A stretch of DNA of 64,000 bases from Lelliottia jeotgali (GTDB lineage Bacteria; Pseudomonadota; Gammaproteobacteria; Enterobacterales; Enterobacteriaceae), in assembly GCA_002271215.1 (NCBI GenBank), contig CP018628.1, forward strand, positions 3,038,001-3,102,000, in the 5' to 3' direction. Below are positions 37,388 to 48,357 of this stretch, one piece after another (the stretch's first letter is position 1; every line of letters begins with the position of its first letter). The position numbers were made by a program, and so were the translations under genes. A model generated the notes under the pieces. The model made no database searches. It was not told the DNA's origin and saw only the letters and a list, made by a program, of their open reading frames with translations.

Positions 37388-38587
37388 CTACTCAATAAAC
37401 AGAGTATCCACCACATCAATCCAGCCGTGATCGCTCGCAACATCTTTGCCATTCAACCAGCGGCGCAGCATATTCAACGCCATCATCGCGCACACTTCCT
37501 GACGCACCGGCAGACTGTAGCGCGTCGCGCTCATTTTCACCCGCAGGGCATGAGTTCCCTGCGGCGTGGCGAGGGCAAAGTTGAGATGCTCGTCTTCAAG
37601 CCCACTGACCGACAGCGCCAGCCCGGCGAAATGATTCACCCGACGATCGGCTGCCCAGTGAGCGGTTTGTGCCAACGTCTCTTCCTGCGAGGGCACCACT
37701 TCGCTCGCCAGCAGCGACGCGTTTTCTCGCGAGAGTTGCAGCGCCAGTAAACCGCCAGTGAATTGCTCGCTTAAGGTCAGGCTTAGCTGACGCTCCTGCA
37801 AATGACGGGCAATTTGCGCCGGTAATCCTTCGGTGCCTTCGAAGATCAGGTTTTCACCTGCCACGCGCTGCACTTCAGGCCATGCCGCCAGCATGGCTGC
37901 CTTTTCGCTGGCCGGGCCGGTGAGTTTTAACTCAATGATTGGCATCGAAGAGCGATAACCCATAGACACGCTTTCCGGCAGCGCAAGATGGTCGAGGCTT
38001 TGCGCCAGATCGCTTTCCGAGCGGCCAAAAGTGGTCAGACGCAGGCAGATCGGCGGCTCAGGCAGCGTGAAACGCTCGCGCAGGCGCGGCATGATTTCTT
38101 GCTCGACCATCACTTTAAATTCAGAGGGAACGCCAGGCGTGAAGAACATCAGGCAGCGGTTCAGCTTAACGGCAAACCCGCAGGCCGTGCCGACCGGGTT
38201 ATTGATAAATTCGGCGCTGGCGGGGATTTCCGCCTGTTTGCGGTTGCTGGGAGCCATCACCCGACCACGATCGTTGAAGAAACGCTCTATTTCTGCCAGC
38301 CACGGCTCATGCAGCACCAGCCCCTCACCTTTTGCCGTCGCGGCAGCCAGTGCGCTGAGATCGTCGCTGGTCGGCCCAAGCCCACCGTTGACGATCAGCA
38401 CATCCGCATGTTCGCTGCGCTCGCGCAGAACGTTAACCAGCGATTCAAGACTGTCGCCAACGGTATTGCGGCGCGTTAACGGTAATCCCTGCTCAAAGAA
38501 AAAATTGGCCAGCCAGGCCGCATTGGTATCAGTAATTTGTCCATGCAGCACTTCGTCGCCAGTGGACAACATTTCCACGCTTATCAT
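37388..38587 (-). CDS. yfaY: CinA-like protein YfaY
   Basis: 399 residues from ATG 38587, preceded by GGGAG; E. coli YfaY has 400. The N-terminal molybdopterin-binding-like (CinA/COG1058) domain has VEMLSTGDEVLHGQI and VNGGLGPTSDD. The C-terminal PncC-like domain (~250-399) retains LTLSEQFTGGLLALQLS. In related CinA proteins the two domains are ADP-ribose pyrophosphatase and NMN deamidase; the enterobacterial YfaY is reported as poor or inactive as deamidase, so its role is unclear. Confidence 0.93.
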   Translation of the reverse strand: MISVEMLSTGDEVLHGQITDTNAAWLANFFFEQGLPLTRRNTVGDSLESLVNVLRERSEHADVLIVNGGLGPTSDDLSALAAATAKGEGLVLHEPWLAEIERFFNDRGRVMAPSNRKQAEIPASAEFINNPVGTACGFAVKLNRCLMFFTPGVPSEFKVMVEQEIMPRLRERFTLPEPPICLRLTTFGRSESDLAQSLDHLALPESVSMGYRSSMPIIELKLTGPASEKAAMLAAWPEVQRVAGENLIFEGTEGLPAQIARHLQERQLSLTLSEQFTGGLLALQLSRENASLLASEVVPSQEETLAQTAHWAADRRVNHFAGLALSVSGLEDEHLNFALATPQGTHALRVKMSATRYSLPVRQEVCAMMALNMLRRWLNGKDVASDHGWIDVVDTLFIE

Positions 38588-38680
38588 CGTGTTCTCCCAC
38601 TTATTTAGTGGAAACACTATAGCGCAAACGGATGTGGGGGGAAGAGAGAAACAGGCGCAGCAGAACGCCGCGCCCTAAAA

Positions 38681-39220
38681 TCAGAAACCTGCACTCACGC
38701 CAACGTACGGGCCATCGGCCAGCGCGTTGTCGCGGTTGCCGTCTTTACCGGCGAGGTTCAGGTAACGATAACCTGCTTCGATGGTGATTGGACGCATGAT
38801 GGTCCAGCGCGCACCGGCGTTGGCTTCTTCGTAGCTGTCGATACCGCTGGAGAGTGAATCCGGAGAGTAGTAGTACTCACCAAACAGACCGAAGCTGTCG
38901 CCGATTTTCCACTGTAAACCGCCGCCCACTGCCGCCGCGTAGCCTTCGTCGCCATCGTTCGGATTGGTATAAATACCTTTCCCGCCAACGGTCGCCAGGA
39001 AGGGTCCCAGCGGAACATTCAGGCCGAGGCCGAGGCTTGCCGCATCGCCGTCGTCATCGTTGTGCGTCCAGCCGCCGGTCATCGCCAGGCCGGAGGTTTC
39101 CGTGCCCATGCCAAAACCGAGGTGGGTGTAATCCTGACCCGCCTGGCCGCTCACTGAAATCGCGTTTGCCGCCGCAGATACAACCATCAGGCCGAAGCCC
39201 AGTAATGCCACTTTTTTCAT
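38681..39220 (-). CDS. yfaZ: YfaZ family predicted outer-membrane protein
   Basis: 179 residues from ATG 39220; a longer in-frame region to 39358 has no signal peptide and is not used. Signal peptide MKKVALLGFGLMVVSAAANA, then an amphipathic beta pattern with many Gly, Asn and Asp residues and a terminal Phe (YVGVSAGF), as in small eight-stranded outer-membrane barrels. Function unknown. It sits between yfaY and menE here; in E. coli nudI and the ais-arn-pmrD cluster intervene. Confidence 0.93.
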   Translation of the reverse strand: MKKVALLGFGLMVVSAAANAISVSGQAGQDYTHLGFGMGTETSGLAMTGGWTHNDDDGDAASLGLGLNVPLGPFLATVGGKGIYTNPNDGDEGYAAAVGGGLQWKIGDSFGLFGEYYYSPDSLSSGIDSYEEANAGARWTIMRPITIEAGYRYLNLAGKDGNRDNALADGPYVGVSAGF

Positions 39221-39382
39221 TGTCGTGATCCCGCACTTATTAAATATAGATGTCCCAAAACCGCGCGATTTTAACCCGAGCGTGCGTGGGATCAATGCGC
39301 TATCAGTGCGTATGACGTTTAGATTGTAACGATTTGAAACTTTCTGGCTTTTTTGCAAGCAGTGTTAAGGTCAGTTAACGGA

Positions 39383-40744
39383 CTACCCTTTCAGAAAAGC
39401 ATTAACCCACTGCTGCAACGCCCGACGGGAGATTTTGATCCCACCGCTTTTCAGCTCGGCGGGTAACACCAGCCAGTGTCGCGGCTGCTGAAATCGCGCC
39501 AGTTTGTCGCTCACCCACTCGGGGAACGTCGAGATGTCTGCATTTTCTGCACACTCTATCACCGCCACCGGGCGCTGACCGAATTCAATGTCATCCAGCG
39601 GAACAACAAACACCTGATGAATCAAAGGATGTGCGACGATTACGCGCTCCAGCTCTTCCGGTTGGATGCCCTCGCCACCGCTGAAAAACAGATTATCCAT
39701 CCGTCCAACAATCGTCAGACGGCCATCGTGCAATTCCCCACGATCGCGGGTAGCGAACCAGCCCTGCTCGTTGGCAAGCGGCGCTAATCCCCCGTTGCGC
39801 CAGTAACCACTGGCCATGCTTTTCGCTTTCAGCCAGACTTCCCCATCAACAATCCTGACTTCGCGTCCTGGTAGCGCATACCCGACATCAGGTTGGCCGT
39901 CGGCTTCTTTCGCACAGACAGTCGACGCAAATTCCGTCAGCCCGTAGCCGCACCAGGTTCTGATGCCTTGCTGTTGCGCGTTGAGCGTTAACTCCACCGG
40001 AATGGCGGCACCGCCCAGCAGTACGGCTTTGAGGGCGACAGGCTCGTGATTATTCAGTAAGCGCCAGAGCTGCGTCGGCACCAGAGACGCATGCGTGCAG
40101 CCCTGTAGCATCTGCTCCAGCGGCTGTTTTTCACATACGGTTAAACGGGCACCGGCCCGCAGCCAGCGCCAGAGAATTCCCTGCCCGGAAACGTGAAACA
40201 GCGGGAGCGAGAGCAGCCAGTCGTCGTCTTCGGCGTACGGCATCAGGGAAAGCACGCCCTGTGCGCTGGCAAGATGCGCCTCACAGGTGTGTACCGCCGC
40301 TTTTGGCAGGCCAGTGGAGCCAGAGGTTAACGTCATGGACGCCAGCCGCTCAGGCTGCCATTGGGCTGCGTATTGGCCTGCGGATTCTTGCATTGAGAGT
40401 GACGATAATCCGTCGAACCCGCCGTCCAGCGCCAGCGCAAAGCGCAGAGTCATCTGCGGAAGTAACACATCCAGCAGAGGACGCGGAAGCTGCGGGTTGA
40501 CGGGTAAAATCCGCGCGCCGCATTGCAGCAGCGCCAGCCAGGCGAGCAGCGTGCCGGGATGGTTTTGCGCCATCAGCATCACGCCGTTACCGTCCTGCAC
40601 ACCCTGCTGGTGGAAGCCGCTGGCCAGCGCATCGACGCGCTGACACAGCTGATGCCAGGTCAGGACTTCACTGTTCAGGCGCAACGCCGGTTTGTCGGCG
40701 TTTTGCCCGCGCCAGTGTCGCCACGGCCAGTCGGTAAAACTCAT
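39383..40744 (-). CDS. menE: o-Succinylbenzoate-CoA ligase
   Basis: 453 residues of the ANL adenylating family. The AMP-binding motif [15 protein letters not shown] (~140) and the GYGLTE and [16 protein letters not shown] blocks are visible. It activates OSB with ATP and CoA, the fifth step of menaquinone synthesis. Its ATG overlaps the menC stop by 4 bases; it is last in the men operon. Confidence 0.97.
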   Translation of the reverse strand: MSFTDWPWRHWRGQNADKPALRLNSEVLTWHQLCQRVDALASGFHQQGVQDGNGVMLMAQNHPGTLLAWLALLQCGARILPVNPQLPRPLLDVLLPQMTLRFALALDGGFDGLSSLSMQESAGQYAAQWQPERLASMTLTSGSTGLPKAAVHTCEAHLASAQGVLSLMPYAEDDDWLLSLPLFHVSGQGILWRWLRAGARLTVCEKQPLEQMLQGCTHASLVPTQLWRLLNNHEPVALKAVLLGGAAIPVELTLNAQQQGIRTWCGYGLTEFASTVCAKEADGQPDVGYALPGREVRIVDGEVWLKAKSMASGYWRNGGLAPLANEQGWFATRDRGELHDGRLTIVGRMDNLFFSGGEGIQPEELERVIVAHPLIHQVFVVPLDDIEFGQRPVAVIECAENADISTFPEWVSDKLARFQQPRHWLVLPAELKSGGIKISRRALQQWVNAFLKG

Positions 40745-41706
40745 AGCAGCGGCTCCAGCACCTCAACGTCCACCAGTGGCAGCGAGTTGTCCGGCCAGCG
40801 ACGCACCAGTTGAGCCTGCATCAGGTTAAGTGTGTCCAGTCCCGGAATGGTGTCTGGGGTCAGCCACGCAGCAATCCGCGCCAGTTGCGTCAGGCCGAGG
40901 CTCGATTCGATGGACGAACTGATCACTGCAGTCAAGCCCAGCGCGTGGGCCGCCGTGACCTGCTCGCGCACCTTGTCCAGACTGCCCGTGAGCGTTGGTT
41001 TGATCACCACTGCACTCACACCAGGCTCGGCGATAAATTCGAAATCCGCCTCGCGCAGGCTTTCGTCCCAGGCAATCGCAATCCCGGTTTCGCGAGCGAA
41101 CGCCCGTGAGTCGTCACGGGTTTTGCACGGTTCTTCCATAAAGGCGATGCGGTCGCGGTAATCCGGATTGACGTATTTCGCGAACTGCTGCGCTTTGAGC
41201 GGCGTCCAGGCGCGGTTGGCGTCCAGTCGCAGACGCAAATCGGGAATCGCTTCGAGCAGCAGGTTGACGACCATGCCGTCGCGCACCGCTTCGTACAGGC
41301 CCACTTTGACCTTAGCGACTTTCTCGCCGGGCATGGCGGCAAGTGCGGCAAACAGCTCGTCCGGATCGCCGGAACAGAGCGGCGCGGCGCGATAATCTGC
41401 CGCCTCCGGCAGCGTGCCGTTAAGCTCCGCCAGCGCACAACTGATGCCGAACGCGGCAGACGGCACATCCGGCAGCGCCGGAGAAGCGCCGTCGCGCCAG
41501 GCGTTAACCCAGGTCAGCAGCGCCGCCTGGGCATCGTCCAGCGTTTCCAGGCTAAAGCCCGGCAGCGGCGAGACTTCGCCCCAGCCCTGCTTTTCGCCCT
41601 GCTGCAAATGGACGAACAGACCGTCACGGGTTTTTAACCGCCGTTCACGCAGCACCACGCCCGCGTCCATCGGTATCTGCCAGCGGTAAACCTGCGCGCG
41701 ACGCAT
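40741..41706 (-). CDS. menC: o-Succinylbenzoate synthase
   Basis: 321 residues of the enolase superfamily. The catalytic KxK is in [11 protein letters not shown], metal ligands in [18 protein letters not shown] and WDESLRE, and the second Lys in [10 protein letters not shown]. It dehydrates SHCHC to OSB. It starts on the last base region of menB (TAATG). Confidence 0.98.
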   Translation of the reverse strand: MRRAQVYRWQIPMDAGVVLRERRLKTRDGLFVHLQQGEKQGWGEVSPLPGFSLETLDDAQAALLTWVNAWRDGASPALPDVPSAAFGISCALAELNGTLPEAADYRAAPLCSGDPDELFAALAAMPGEKVAKVKVGLYEAVRDGMVVNLLLEAIPDLRLRLDANRAWTPLKAQQFAKYVNPDYRDRIAFMEEPCKTRDDSRAFARETGIAIAWDESLREADFEFIAEPGVSAVVIKPTLTGSLDKVREQVTAAHALGLTAVISSSIESSLGLTQLARIAAWLTPDTIPGLDTLNLMQAQLVRRWPDNSLPLVDVEVLEPLL

Positions 41707-42563
41707 TACGGGTTCCGTTTGTATTTGCTGAAGTCTGGCTGGCGTTTTTCGTTAAACGCGTTGCGGCCTTCCTGCCCTTCTTCGGTCATGTAGAACAGCA
41801 TGGTGGCGTTACCCGCCAGCTCCTGCAGGCCGGCCTGACCGTCGCAGTCGGCGTTCAGTGCGGCTTTCAGGCAGCGCAGCGCCATCGGGCTGTTTTGCAG
41901 CATTTCGCGACACCAACGGACGGTCTCTTTTTCCAGATCGGCAATGGGCACCACGGTGTTAACAAGGCCCATATCCAGCGCCTCTTTGGCGTCGTACTGA
42001 CGGCACAGGAACCAGATTTCACGCGCTTTTTTCTGGCCAACAATACGCGCCATATAGGAGGCGCCCCAGCCGCCGTCGAAGGAGCCGACTTTCGGGCCGG
42101 TCTGGCCGAAAATGGCGTTTTCAGCGGCAATCGTAAGGTCACACATCATGTGCAGCACGTGACCGCCCCCGATGGAGTAACCCGCGACCATTGCGACAAC
42201 AGGTTTTGGACAGGTGCGGATCTGGCGCTGGAAATCGAGCACGTTCAGGTGATGCACGCCGGAGTCGTCCTGGTATCCGCCGTAGTCGCCACGCACTTTC
42301 TGATCGCCGCCCGCGCAGAAGGCTTTATCGCCTTCGCCGGTCAGAACGATCGCGCCGATGTTATCGTCGTAGCGCGCATCGGCCATTGCCTGCATCATCT
42401 CTTTGACGGTCAGAGGACGAAACGCGTTACGCACCTGCGGACGGTTAATGGTGATTTTGGCAATGCCGTCGGCAGATTTGTGGTAACGAATATCCGTGTA
42501 GCCTTCGGAGCAGTCTTGCCATTCAACGGGTGCATACAGCATTTGTTCATCAGGGTAGATCAT
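41706..42563 (-). CDS. menB: 1,4-Dihydroxy-2-naphthoyl-CoA synthase
   Basis: 285 residues from ATG 42563, preceded by AAAGGAC; the same length as in E. coli. Crotonase fold with oxyanion-hole motifs ([35 protein letters not shown]) and [13 protein letters not shown]. Cyclises OSB-CoA to DHNA-CoA. ATGA overlap with menH. Confidence 0.98.
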   Translation of the reverse strand: MIYPDEQMLYAPVEWQDCSEGYTDIRYHKSADGIAKITINRPQVRNAFRPLTVKEMMQAMADARYDDNIGAIVLTGEGDKAFCAGGDQKVRGDYGGYQDDSGVHHLNVLDFQRQIRTCPKPVVAMVAGYSIGGGHVLHMMCDLTIAAENAIFGQTGPKVGSFDGGWGASYMARIVGQKKAREIWFLCRQYDAKEALDMGLVNTVVPIADLEKETVRWCREMLQNSPMALRCLKAALNADCDGQAGLQELAGNATMLFYMTEEGQEGRNAFNEKRQPDFSKYKRNP

Positions 42564-43336
42564 GGGATGTCCTTTATTCGAAGACGCAGTATCTGCGCCA
42601 GACACGCGGCAACCGCAGCGGGATTGTCCCGGTGGGCGTTGTGTCCGGCATTGGGAATCACATGGCGTTCGGCGTGAAGTTCAGCCGCGAGGGCTGCAAA
42701 CTTCTCGTCGCGCTCGCCATACACATAGTGAAAAGGAATTTTGCTGGCGCAGAGCGCCACACGTAAATCAGGCTGTACCGCCAGAGAGGTGGCTTCCAGC
42801 ATGGCCGCCAGGGTCGCGCCGTTGTTTTGGCTACGCAGGGCAACCAGTTCGTCGCACTGCGCGTCGGTCAGAGAGGCAAAGACCGGCTGCTGATACCAGT
42901 CCTTGAAGACTGATGCCAGGGGTTCATCGCGAAAACGCATCGCCCAGCGGGTGTCGGAATCGGCTCGCGCCTCTCGCTCTGTGGCGTCGCGCAGGCCAGG
43001 ATGCCCGCCCTCGACGATCAGCCCCGCCAATCCTTCCGGCTGCTGGCAGGCATGAAACATCGCCACGCGGCCGCCGAGGGAGTACCCCACCAGCCAGTAT
43101 TTAAGTATGTTGTAACTAAGCAGCGTTTTGCTCAGCAGCTGACTTACGTTGTTGAATCCTGTCACCGCGATATCCTGTGAACCGCCGTGGCCAGGGAGAT
43201 CGAGATACAGCTGCGGATAGTCCGGCAGTTTCTTGCCTATATTTTGCCATTCACGGTTATCGCCGGAAAAACCGTGCAGGAAAACCAGCCAGGGGAAACC
43301 TGGCTTTCCAGCGCGTGTTTCACCGGCGAGGATCAT
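42560..43336 (-). CDS. menH: SHCHC synthase MenH
   Basis: 258 residues (252 in E. coli) of the alpha/beta-hydrolase fold. Nucleophile motif [10 protein letters not shown] (Ser ~87), with the His near [11 protein letters not shown] and Asp in [10 protein letters not shown]. Eliminates pyruvate from SEPHCHC. Overlaps menD and menB by 4 bases each (ATGA). The C-terminus is a little longer than in E. coli (RIKDIP). Confidence 0.97.
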   Translation of the reverse strand: MILAGETRAGKPGFPWLVFLHGFSGDNREWQNIGKKLPDYPQLYLDLPGHGGSQDIAVTGFNNVSQLLSKTLLSYNILKYWLVGYSLGGRVAMFHACQQPEGLAGLIVEGGHPGLRDATEREARADSDTRWAMRFRDEPLASVFKDWYQQPVFASLTDAQCDELVALRSQNNGATLAAMLEATSLAVQPDLRVALCASKIPFHYVYGERDEKFAALAAELHAERHVIPNAGHNAHRDNPAAVAACLAQILRLRIKDIP

Positions 43337-45003
43337 AGGTGGCTCAACTGGGCGAGAAGATTTTGCAGCTTCTGCGCGCCGTCAGAATCGTTCACCACCA
43401 GCTCAATCAGCGTGGCACCGGGCTGTTTCCAGGCGCGGTTCATGGCTTCATCCAGATCGGCCCAACTTTCCGGGCGGCGGTATTTGAGGCTAAACATTGC
43501 GGCGGCGTGCTCAAAATTCACGTTTTGCGGCATGAGGTAGAAACGCTCGCGCTCGCTTTGCGGCGTCGGCAGCAGGGAGAAAATCTGCCCGCCGTTATTG
43601 TTGACCACAATCAGCACGAACGGCGCGGAGACCTGGCGCAGCAGCGCCAGCGCGTTAAGGTCATACAGAGCCGATAAATCCCCGACAATCGCCAGTGTCG
43701 ATTTCGCGCTCGCGCGCTGTACGCCTGCCGCCGTAGAGATCAATCCGTCGATACCGCTGGCGCCCCGGTTACTGTAGACCGGATATCCGGCAGGTAACTT
43801 AGACAGGGCATCAATCAGACGCACCACCAGGCTATTACCGACAAACAGTTGGCCCTGCTCAGGCAGATACTGGCGGATACGGTGCGCCAGTTCGGCCTCG
43901 CCAAACCCTTCGCACTGCTGAGCGGTTAACTCCCAGGCCTGGCGCGACAGCATCGGGATATCTGTCGCCCACGGCTGGCGTTTTTCCGCCGGATGAGCAT
44001 CCAGCCAGTCGTCGATATTGCTGACCAGACGACGCCCGCGATGGTGCGCCGGATCGAGCCGACCTTCCAGCGGATCGACCAGCCAGTATTCTTCCGGCTC
44101 GCAGGTGGTTTGCCATTGCAGCACGCGCTTACCGGTGAGGCTCGATCCCAGTTGAACAACAATCTGCGCCTGCGCCAGTTCTGTCACTGCTTTGGCGTTA
44201 CTCAGCCAAAGGTCGGCGCACGGCAGCGGCTGCCCGGTTTGCGAGAGCGCGTCGCCAATCAGCGGCCAGCCCAGGGTTTGCGCCCACTCCGCCACCTGTT
44301 TACCTTCAGCGGCAGTCATCCGCCCGGCGAGTACCACGCCGCGCTTTTGCCGCCAGAAGAACCAGTCACGCTGTTTTGCGCTTTCGAGATGGGTTTGTGC
44401 GCGCAGCCAGGGTTTGTCGCTGCGCCACCAGTTGCCGAGGGTTTGCTGCCACTCCACGCCGGTGTTATCCATTTCGCCATACAACGGTTCAGCGAACGGG
44501 CAGTTGATGTGCAGCGCCCCGCTGTGCAGCGATCCCAGCGCGTTATCAATCGTTGAGACCAGCCAGCTGGCGGGGATGTCCTGGGTCGGGCGCGGTAACG
44601 CGATGGACTGAGACGGATGAGAGGCAAAAATGCCCGGCTGACGAATCGCCTGGTTGGCGCCGCAGTCGATCAGCTCAGGCGGACGGTCGGCGGTAAGCAG
44701 AATAAGCTTTTCGCCCGTCAACCCGGCTTCAATCAGCGCCGGATAGAGATTCGCGACCGCCGTACCGGACGTCACAATGACTGCCACGGGCGCCTGGCTG
44801 ACTTTTGCCAGCCCCAGCGCCAGATGGCCAAGACCGCGCTCATCAAAATGGGTGTGATGAATAAACGCACGGTTTTCTGCCGCTGCCAGCGTCAGCGGCG
44901 TAGAACGTGAGCCCGGCGCAATACACACATGCCTGACGCCATGGCGAGTCAGGGCTTCAAGGATCACCGTCGCCCAGCGTCGGTTAAAAGAACTTACTGA
45001 CAT
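43333..45003 (-). CDS. menD: SEPHCHC synthase MenD (ThDP-dependent)
   Basis: 556 residues from ATG 45003 as in E. coli; an in-frame extension to 45099 is not used. The ThDP-dependent fold is clear: the pyrimidine-domain catalytic Glu is in [12 protein letters not shown], and the pyrophosphate motif [12 protein letters not shown] is followed by VNNNGG. Joins isochorismate and 2-oxoglutarate, the first committed step. Separated from menF by 88 bases. Confidence 0.97.
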   Translation of the reverse strand: MSVSSFNRRWATVILEALTRHGVRHVCIAPGSRSTPLTLAAAENRAFIHHTHFDERGLGHLALGLAKVSQAPVAVIVTSGTAVANLYPALIEAGLTGEKLILLTADRPPELIDCGANQAIRQPGIFASHPSQSIALPRPTQDIPASWLVSTIDNALGSLHSGALHINCPFAEPLYGEMDNTGVEWQQTLGNWWRSDKPWLRAQTHLESAKQRDWFFWRQKRGVVLAGRMTAAEGKQVAEWAQTLGWPLIGDALSQTGQPLPCADLWLSNAKAVTELAQAQIVVQLGSSLTGKRVLQWQTTCEPEEYWLVDPLEGRLDPAHHRGRRLVSNIDDWLDAHPAEKRQPWATDIPMLSRQAWELTAQQCEGFGEAELAHRIRQYLPEQGQLFVGNSLVVRLIDALSKLPAGYPVYSNRGASGIDGLISTAAGVQRASAKSTLAIVGDLSALYDLNALALLRQVSAPFVLIVVNNNGGQIFSLLPTPQSERERFYLMPQNVNFEHAAAMFSLKYRRPESWADLDEAMNRAWKQPGATLIELVVNDSDGAQKLQNLLAQLSHL

Positions 45004-45091
45004 GAAATTGTCCGGTATCAATATTGAGACACAGTATAAATAATAGAGAGTGATTGAATTTTGATATGAATCGGGAATGCGCGACTCAGTC

Positions 45092-46387
45092 TTAATCATT
45101 AAGGAGCAGTGTCCTCAGCCCTGCGGCTTTGTTCTCTATCTCCTGCCACTCCTCCTCGGGCACGGAACCACTGACGATCCCCGCACCGGCGTAGAGTCTC
45201 ACTGCACAATCAGTGATGCGCGCGCTGCGAAGCGCAACGCAAAACTCGCTTTGTGCGGGGGAAAGATATCCGGCAGAACCGGCGTACCATTCCCGGTCGA
45301 AGGGTTCAAACGCCTGAATAAAATCGCGCGCAGGCAGACGCGGCAAACCTGCGACGGCGGCCGTCGGCTGTAACAACTGCAAACACTGTTCGTCGTTGGC
45401 GTCGTGTAATTCAGTCCAGATACAGCGACGCAGGTGTTGTACCTTTCTCAGGCGAACAATTTGCGCCGGAAGCACTTCCAGCGCCTGCGTGTGGTGTTGT
45501 AACCGCTGGCAGATATCTTCCACCACCAGCATGTTTTCACGCTGGTTTTTGTCGTCCGCCAGCAGCCAGTCGCCAAGACGCTGAGCCTGACCGTCATCAG
45601 GATGGCTGGCCACGGTACCGGCCAGCGCTTCAGTGCGCAAATGCTTGCCACGCCTGCGCCATAAGCGCTCCGGCGAGGAGCCCATAAACGCGCTGTGGGC
45701 GTCGAATACCATGCAGAAATGGTAGCAGTTGAGATTCAAACGGCGGCTGGCGGCCATCAGCGCGATGGCGTTCACGCCACGGTCGAAGTGCAGATCGGTC
45801 GCGCGGGCCAGCACCACTTTATCGAATGCGCCACGCTCGATGGTATCGGTGGCCTGTGAAACCAGACGTAGCCATTCCGTCTTCGCTGGCTGATGGGTTT
45901 CGCGCACCTTATTCAGCGAAAGAGATGCAATAGGTTTGAGATTGCAGAGCTGCTGCACGAAATCACGGGCCTGTTGCGCATCATCCTGTAGCGAATGGTC
46001 GCTTGCCAGATTCAGGCGCAACGTCGCCACCCCACCGAGGCGCAGCCATAGCAGGCGCGGCAGAAAAAGATGGCTTTTTTCCGGAGTAAACGCGTTCAAC
46101 CCGCAAATACGGGTATCGTCGGGAAGCGAAGGGTTCTGCAAGAACTGGCGAGCGAGAGAAAGTGAGGAGAAGTGCTGCACCGCGCCGAGGGCGGCAAGTT
46201 CTTCTTCACCGTTACGCTGCTGCCAGTAAAATTGGGGATAACACGCCTGAGCGCCCAGCCAGGCCAGCGGGTCGAAGGCATCGTTTAACGGGAAAGCAAT
46301 GTCGATATGGCGTACGCCGGGGGTTGCCGGAAAGTCTTGCGCCAGAAAGCTGCAAAGACGTTCCATCGCGACTGAAATCGAATGCAC
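45092..46387 (-). CDS. menF: Isochorismate synthase MenF
   Basis: 431 residues if started at GTG 46387, which lies 6 bases after AGAGG and gives the E. coli length; ATG 46366 is the next alternative. The chorismate-binding domain has [60 protein letters not shown] and LYAGAGIV. It forms isochorismate for menaquinone. First gene of menFDHBCE; a TATAAT lies upstream on the minus strand near 46412-46417 as a candidate -10. Confidence 0.97.
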   Translation of the reverse strand: MHSISVAMERLCSFLAQDFPATPGVRHIDIAFPLNDAFDPLAWLGAQACYPQFYWQQRNGEEELAALGAVQHFSSLSLARQFLQNPSLPDDTRICGLNAFTPEKSHLFLPRLLWLRLGGVATLRLNLASDHSLQDDAQQARDFVQQLCNLKPIASLSLNKVRETHQPAKTEWLRLVSQATDTIERGAFDKVVLARATDLHFDRGVNAIALMAASRRLNLNCYHFCMVFDAHSAFMGSSPERLWRRRGKHLRTEALAGTVASHPDDGQAQRLGDWLLADDKNQRENMLVVEDICQRLQHHTQALEVLPAQIVRLRKVQHLRRCIWTELHDANDEQCLQLLQPTAAVAGLPRLPARDFIQAFEPFDREWYAGSAGYLSPAQSEFCVALRSARITDCAVRLYAGAGIVSGSVPEEEWQEIENKAAGLRTLLLND

Positions 46388-46483
46388 GCTGACCTCTCCC
46401 TGTTAAAACCTCACATTATACGGGGTACTTAGCCTAAAAAGCAGTACCCACGTTTAGGGAGGGGTCACCGTTTGTGCGCAGAA

Positions 46484-46789
46484 TCAGCGGCGAGCGAGCA
46501 GAAGCCCTAACACTAAGCCTGCCGCAGCCCCAACACCAATGCCCTGCCACGGTTTTTCGTGTACATAATCATCGGCGCGATAGACTGCTTTTTTAGCCCG
46601 GTAATAGTAATTATCGGACGCATTGCTGACGCGGTTTTTCACCTCTTCCAGCGCCTGCTCCGCACGTGCTTTTAACTCAATGTACTTTTGGTCAGCCGGA
46701 TCGCCTGAAGAACGCAGCACTTCTTCCAGCGTTTCGCTAAGCAGCGCCAGGTCGTCGTCGATACGGGAATCCCAGGATTGAAATGACAT
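46484..46789 (-). CDS. elaB: ElaB, DUF883 ribosome/membrane-associated protein
   Basis: 101 residues from ATG 46789, 7 bases after GGAG; same length as in E. coli. Charged helical N-terminus (DDDLALLSETLEEVLRSSG) followed by a C-terminal Gly/Ala/Leu-rich membrane helix (GVGAAAGLVLGLLLARR). Related to the YgaM/YqjD group that tethers ribosomes to the membrane in stationary phase; ElaB is reported to help in stress tolerance. Confidence 0.95.
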   Translation of the reverse strand: MSFQSWDSRIDDDLALLSETLEEVLRSSGDPADQKYIELKARAEQALEEVKNRVSNASDNYYYRAKKAVYRADDYVHEKPWQGIGVGAAAGLVLGLLLARR

Positions 46790-46842
46790 ATTTTTCTCCA
46801 TGTGAGTGCTTCAGTCCGCTAACTATAGACAACGACCGCGCA

Positions 46843-47304
46843 TTACGCCTGTTTCGCTTCCCGCGCCATCCCGATGTGCGGAATGCCATCTTCGTCATAC
46901 ACTTCCGTGACGGGAGCGAAGCCAAAGTGAGCGTAGAACGGTTGCAGATGTGCCTGTGCGCCCAGATATAACGCCTTGTCTGGCCACTGATTTTCATAAG
47001 AGGCTAGCGTGTGCTCCATCAATGCATAACCGAGTTTTTCGCCGCGCGCGTTGCCGCTGATAATCACCCGGCCAATGACGACAGGGTCATAATCGTCTTC
47101 GCTTTTCAGAATCCTCGCATACGCTACCAGCTCGTCATCTTTCCAGCCGAGGATATGGCGGTTCTCACCCACCAGGTCATCACCGTCGATGTCCTGATAC
47201 GGGCAGGTTTGTTCCACGACGAATACTTCGCAGCGTAATTTGAGTAATGCGTACAGGGCAGAAACGGTCAGTTCACTATGATGTAAATCTTGCCACTGGA
47301 TCAT
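46843..47304 (-). CDS. elaA: ElaA, GNAT-family acetyltransferase
   Basis: 153 residues from ATG 47304, preceded by AAGGAG, equal to E. coli ElaA. GNAT pattern: [18 protein letters not shown], then the acetyl-CoA-binding region [18 protein letters not shown]. Substrate unknown. Divergent from rnz. Confidence 0.95.
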   Translation of the reverse strand: MIQWQDLHHSELTVSALYALLKLRCEVFVVEQTCPYQDIDGDDLVGENRHILGWKDDELVAYARILKSEDDYDPVVIGRVIISGNARGEKLGYALMEHTLASYENQWPDKALYLGAQAHLQPFYAHFGFAPVTEVYDEDGIPHIGMAREAKQA

Positions 47305-47375
47305 GTCAGTCTCCTTCTTGGGTTTCATCCCGTTATACTAAACACTTCTCGGGAGTCATAGAGTTTGATGATGTT

Positions 47376-48293
47376 ATGGAACTGATTTTTCTCGGTACGT
47401 CCGCGGGCGTGCCAACCCGATCACGAAATGTGACGGCGATTCTGCTCGATTTGCAGCACCCCACGCACGCCGGTTTATGGCTTTTCGACTGTGGTGAAGG
47501 GACGCAGCATCAGCTGTTACGCACCACCTATCACCCTGGCAAACTGGGTAAGATTTTTATTACCCACCTGCACGGCGACCATCTGTTTGGTTTGCCGGGG
47601 CTGCTGTGCAGCCGTTCGATGGCCGGAAATGCAAATCCTTTGACGATTTACGGCCCGGCAGGAATTAAAGAGTTTGTTGAAACCACCCTGCGCCTCAGCG
47701 GGTCGTGGACCGATTATCCGCTGGAAGTCATTGAAATCACCGAAGGCGTGGTTTTTGCAGACCCGCGTTATACGGTCACTGCACAATCGCTGAATCATCC
47801 GGTGGAGTGTTACGGCTATCGCGTTGATGAGCACGATAAACCTGGCGCACTCGATGCCGCAGCGCTTATCAGGGACGGCATCAAGCCGGGTCCACTGTTC
47901 CAGCAGTTGAAAAACGGTGAAACCGTGACGCTGGATGACGGGCGTGTCGTCAACGGACAGGACTATCTTGCGGCCCCTGTTGCTGGCAAAAAAGTGGCGA
48001 TTTTTGGCGATACGGCCCCTTGTCCGCAGGCGCTGATTCTGGCTCACGGCGTCGATGTTCTGGTCCACGAGGCGACGCTTGAGGCGGCAATGGAAGAGAA
48101 AGCCAACAGCCGGGGACATAGCTCAACGCGACAGGCCGCTGCACTCGCGCAGGAAGCCGGCGTGAAGAAACTGATCGTCACCCACTTAAGCTCACGCTAC
48201 GACGCGCAGGGCTGTGCCGCGCTACTGACTGAATGCCGGGATGTGTTCGCAGAGTGCGAGTTGGCCCACGATTTCTTGCAGGTTTGCGTTTAG
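47376..48293 (+). CDS. rnz: Ribonuclease BN/Z
   Basis: 305 residues from ATG 47376, as in E. coli; an upstream in-frame region is not real. Metallo-beta-lactamase fold with the zinc motif [23 protein letters not shown], and later His residues HEATLE and VTHLSSRY. It matures tRNA 3' ends as endo- and exoribonuclease. Confidence 0.97.
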   Translation: MELIFLGTSAGVPTRSRNVTAILLDLQHPTHAGLWLFDCGEGTQHQLLRTTYHPGKLGKIFITHLHGDHLFGLPGLLCSRSMAGNANPLTIYGPAGIKEFVETTLRLSGSWTDYPLEVIEITEGVVFADPRYTVTAQSLNHPVECYGYRVDEHDKPGALDAAALIRDGIKPGPLFQQLKNGETVTLDDGRVVNGQDYLAAPVAGKKVAIFGDTAPCPQALILAHGVDVLVHEATLEAAMEEKANSRGHSSTRQAAALAQEAGVKKLIVTHLSSRYDAQGCAALLTECRDVFAECELAHDFLQVCV

Positions 48294-48296
48294 CCC

Positions 48297-48323
48297 TTCA
48301 CTTTTCCCTCGGCGTGCCGATAA
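48297..48323 (+). promoter_or_regulatory. Candidate FliA (sigma-28) promoter of the cheV-like gene
   Basis: GCCGATAA (48316-48323) is a perfect sigma-28 -10. Eleven bases upstream TTCACTTT matches the -35 TAAAGTTT at five of eight positions. It lies 35 bases before the ATG, consistent with flagellar class 3 control of a chemotaxis coupling gene. Confidence 0.65.
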
Positions 48324-48357
48324 CGATTAAAAGGCAAGCATCTCACTTGAGGGTAAA

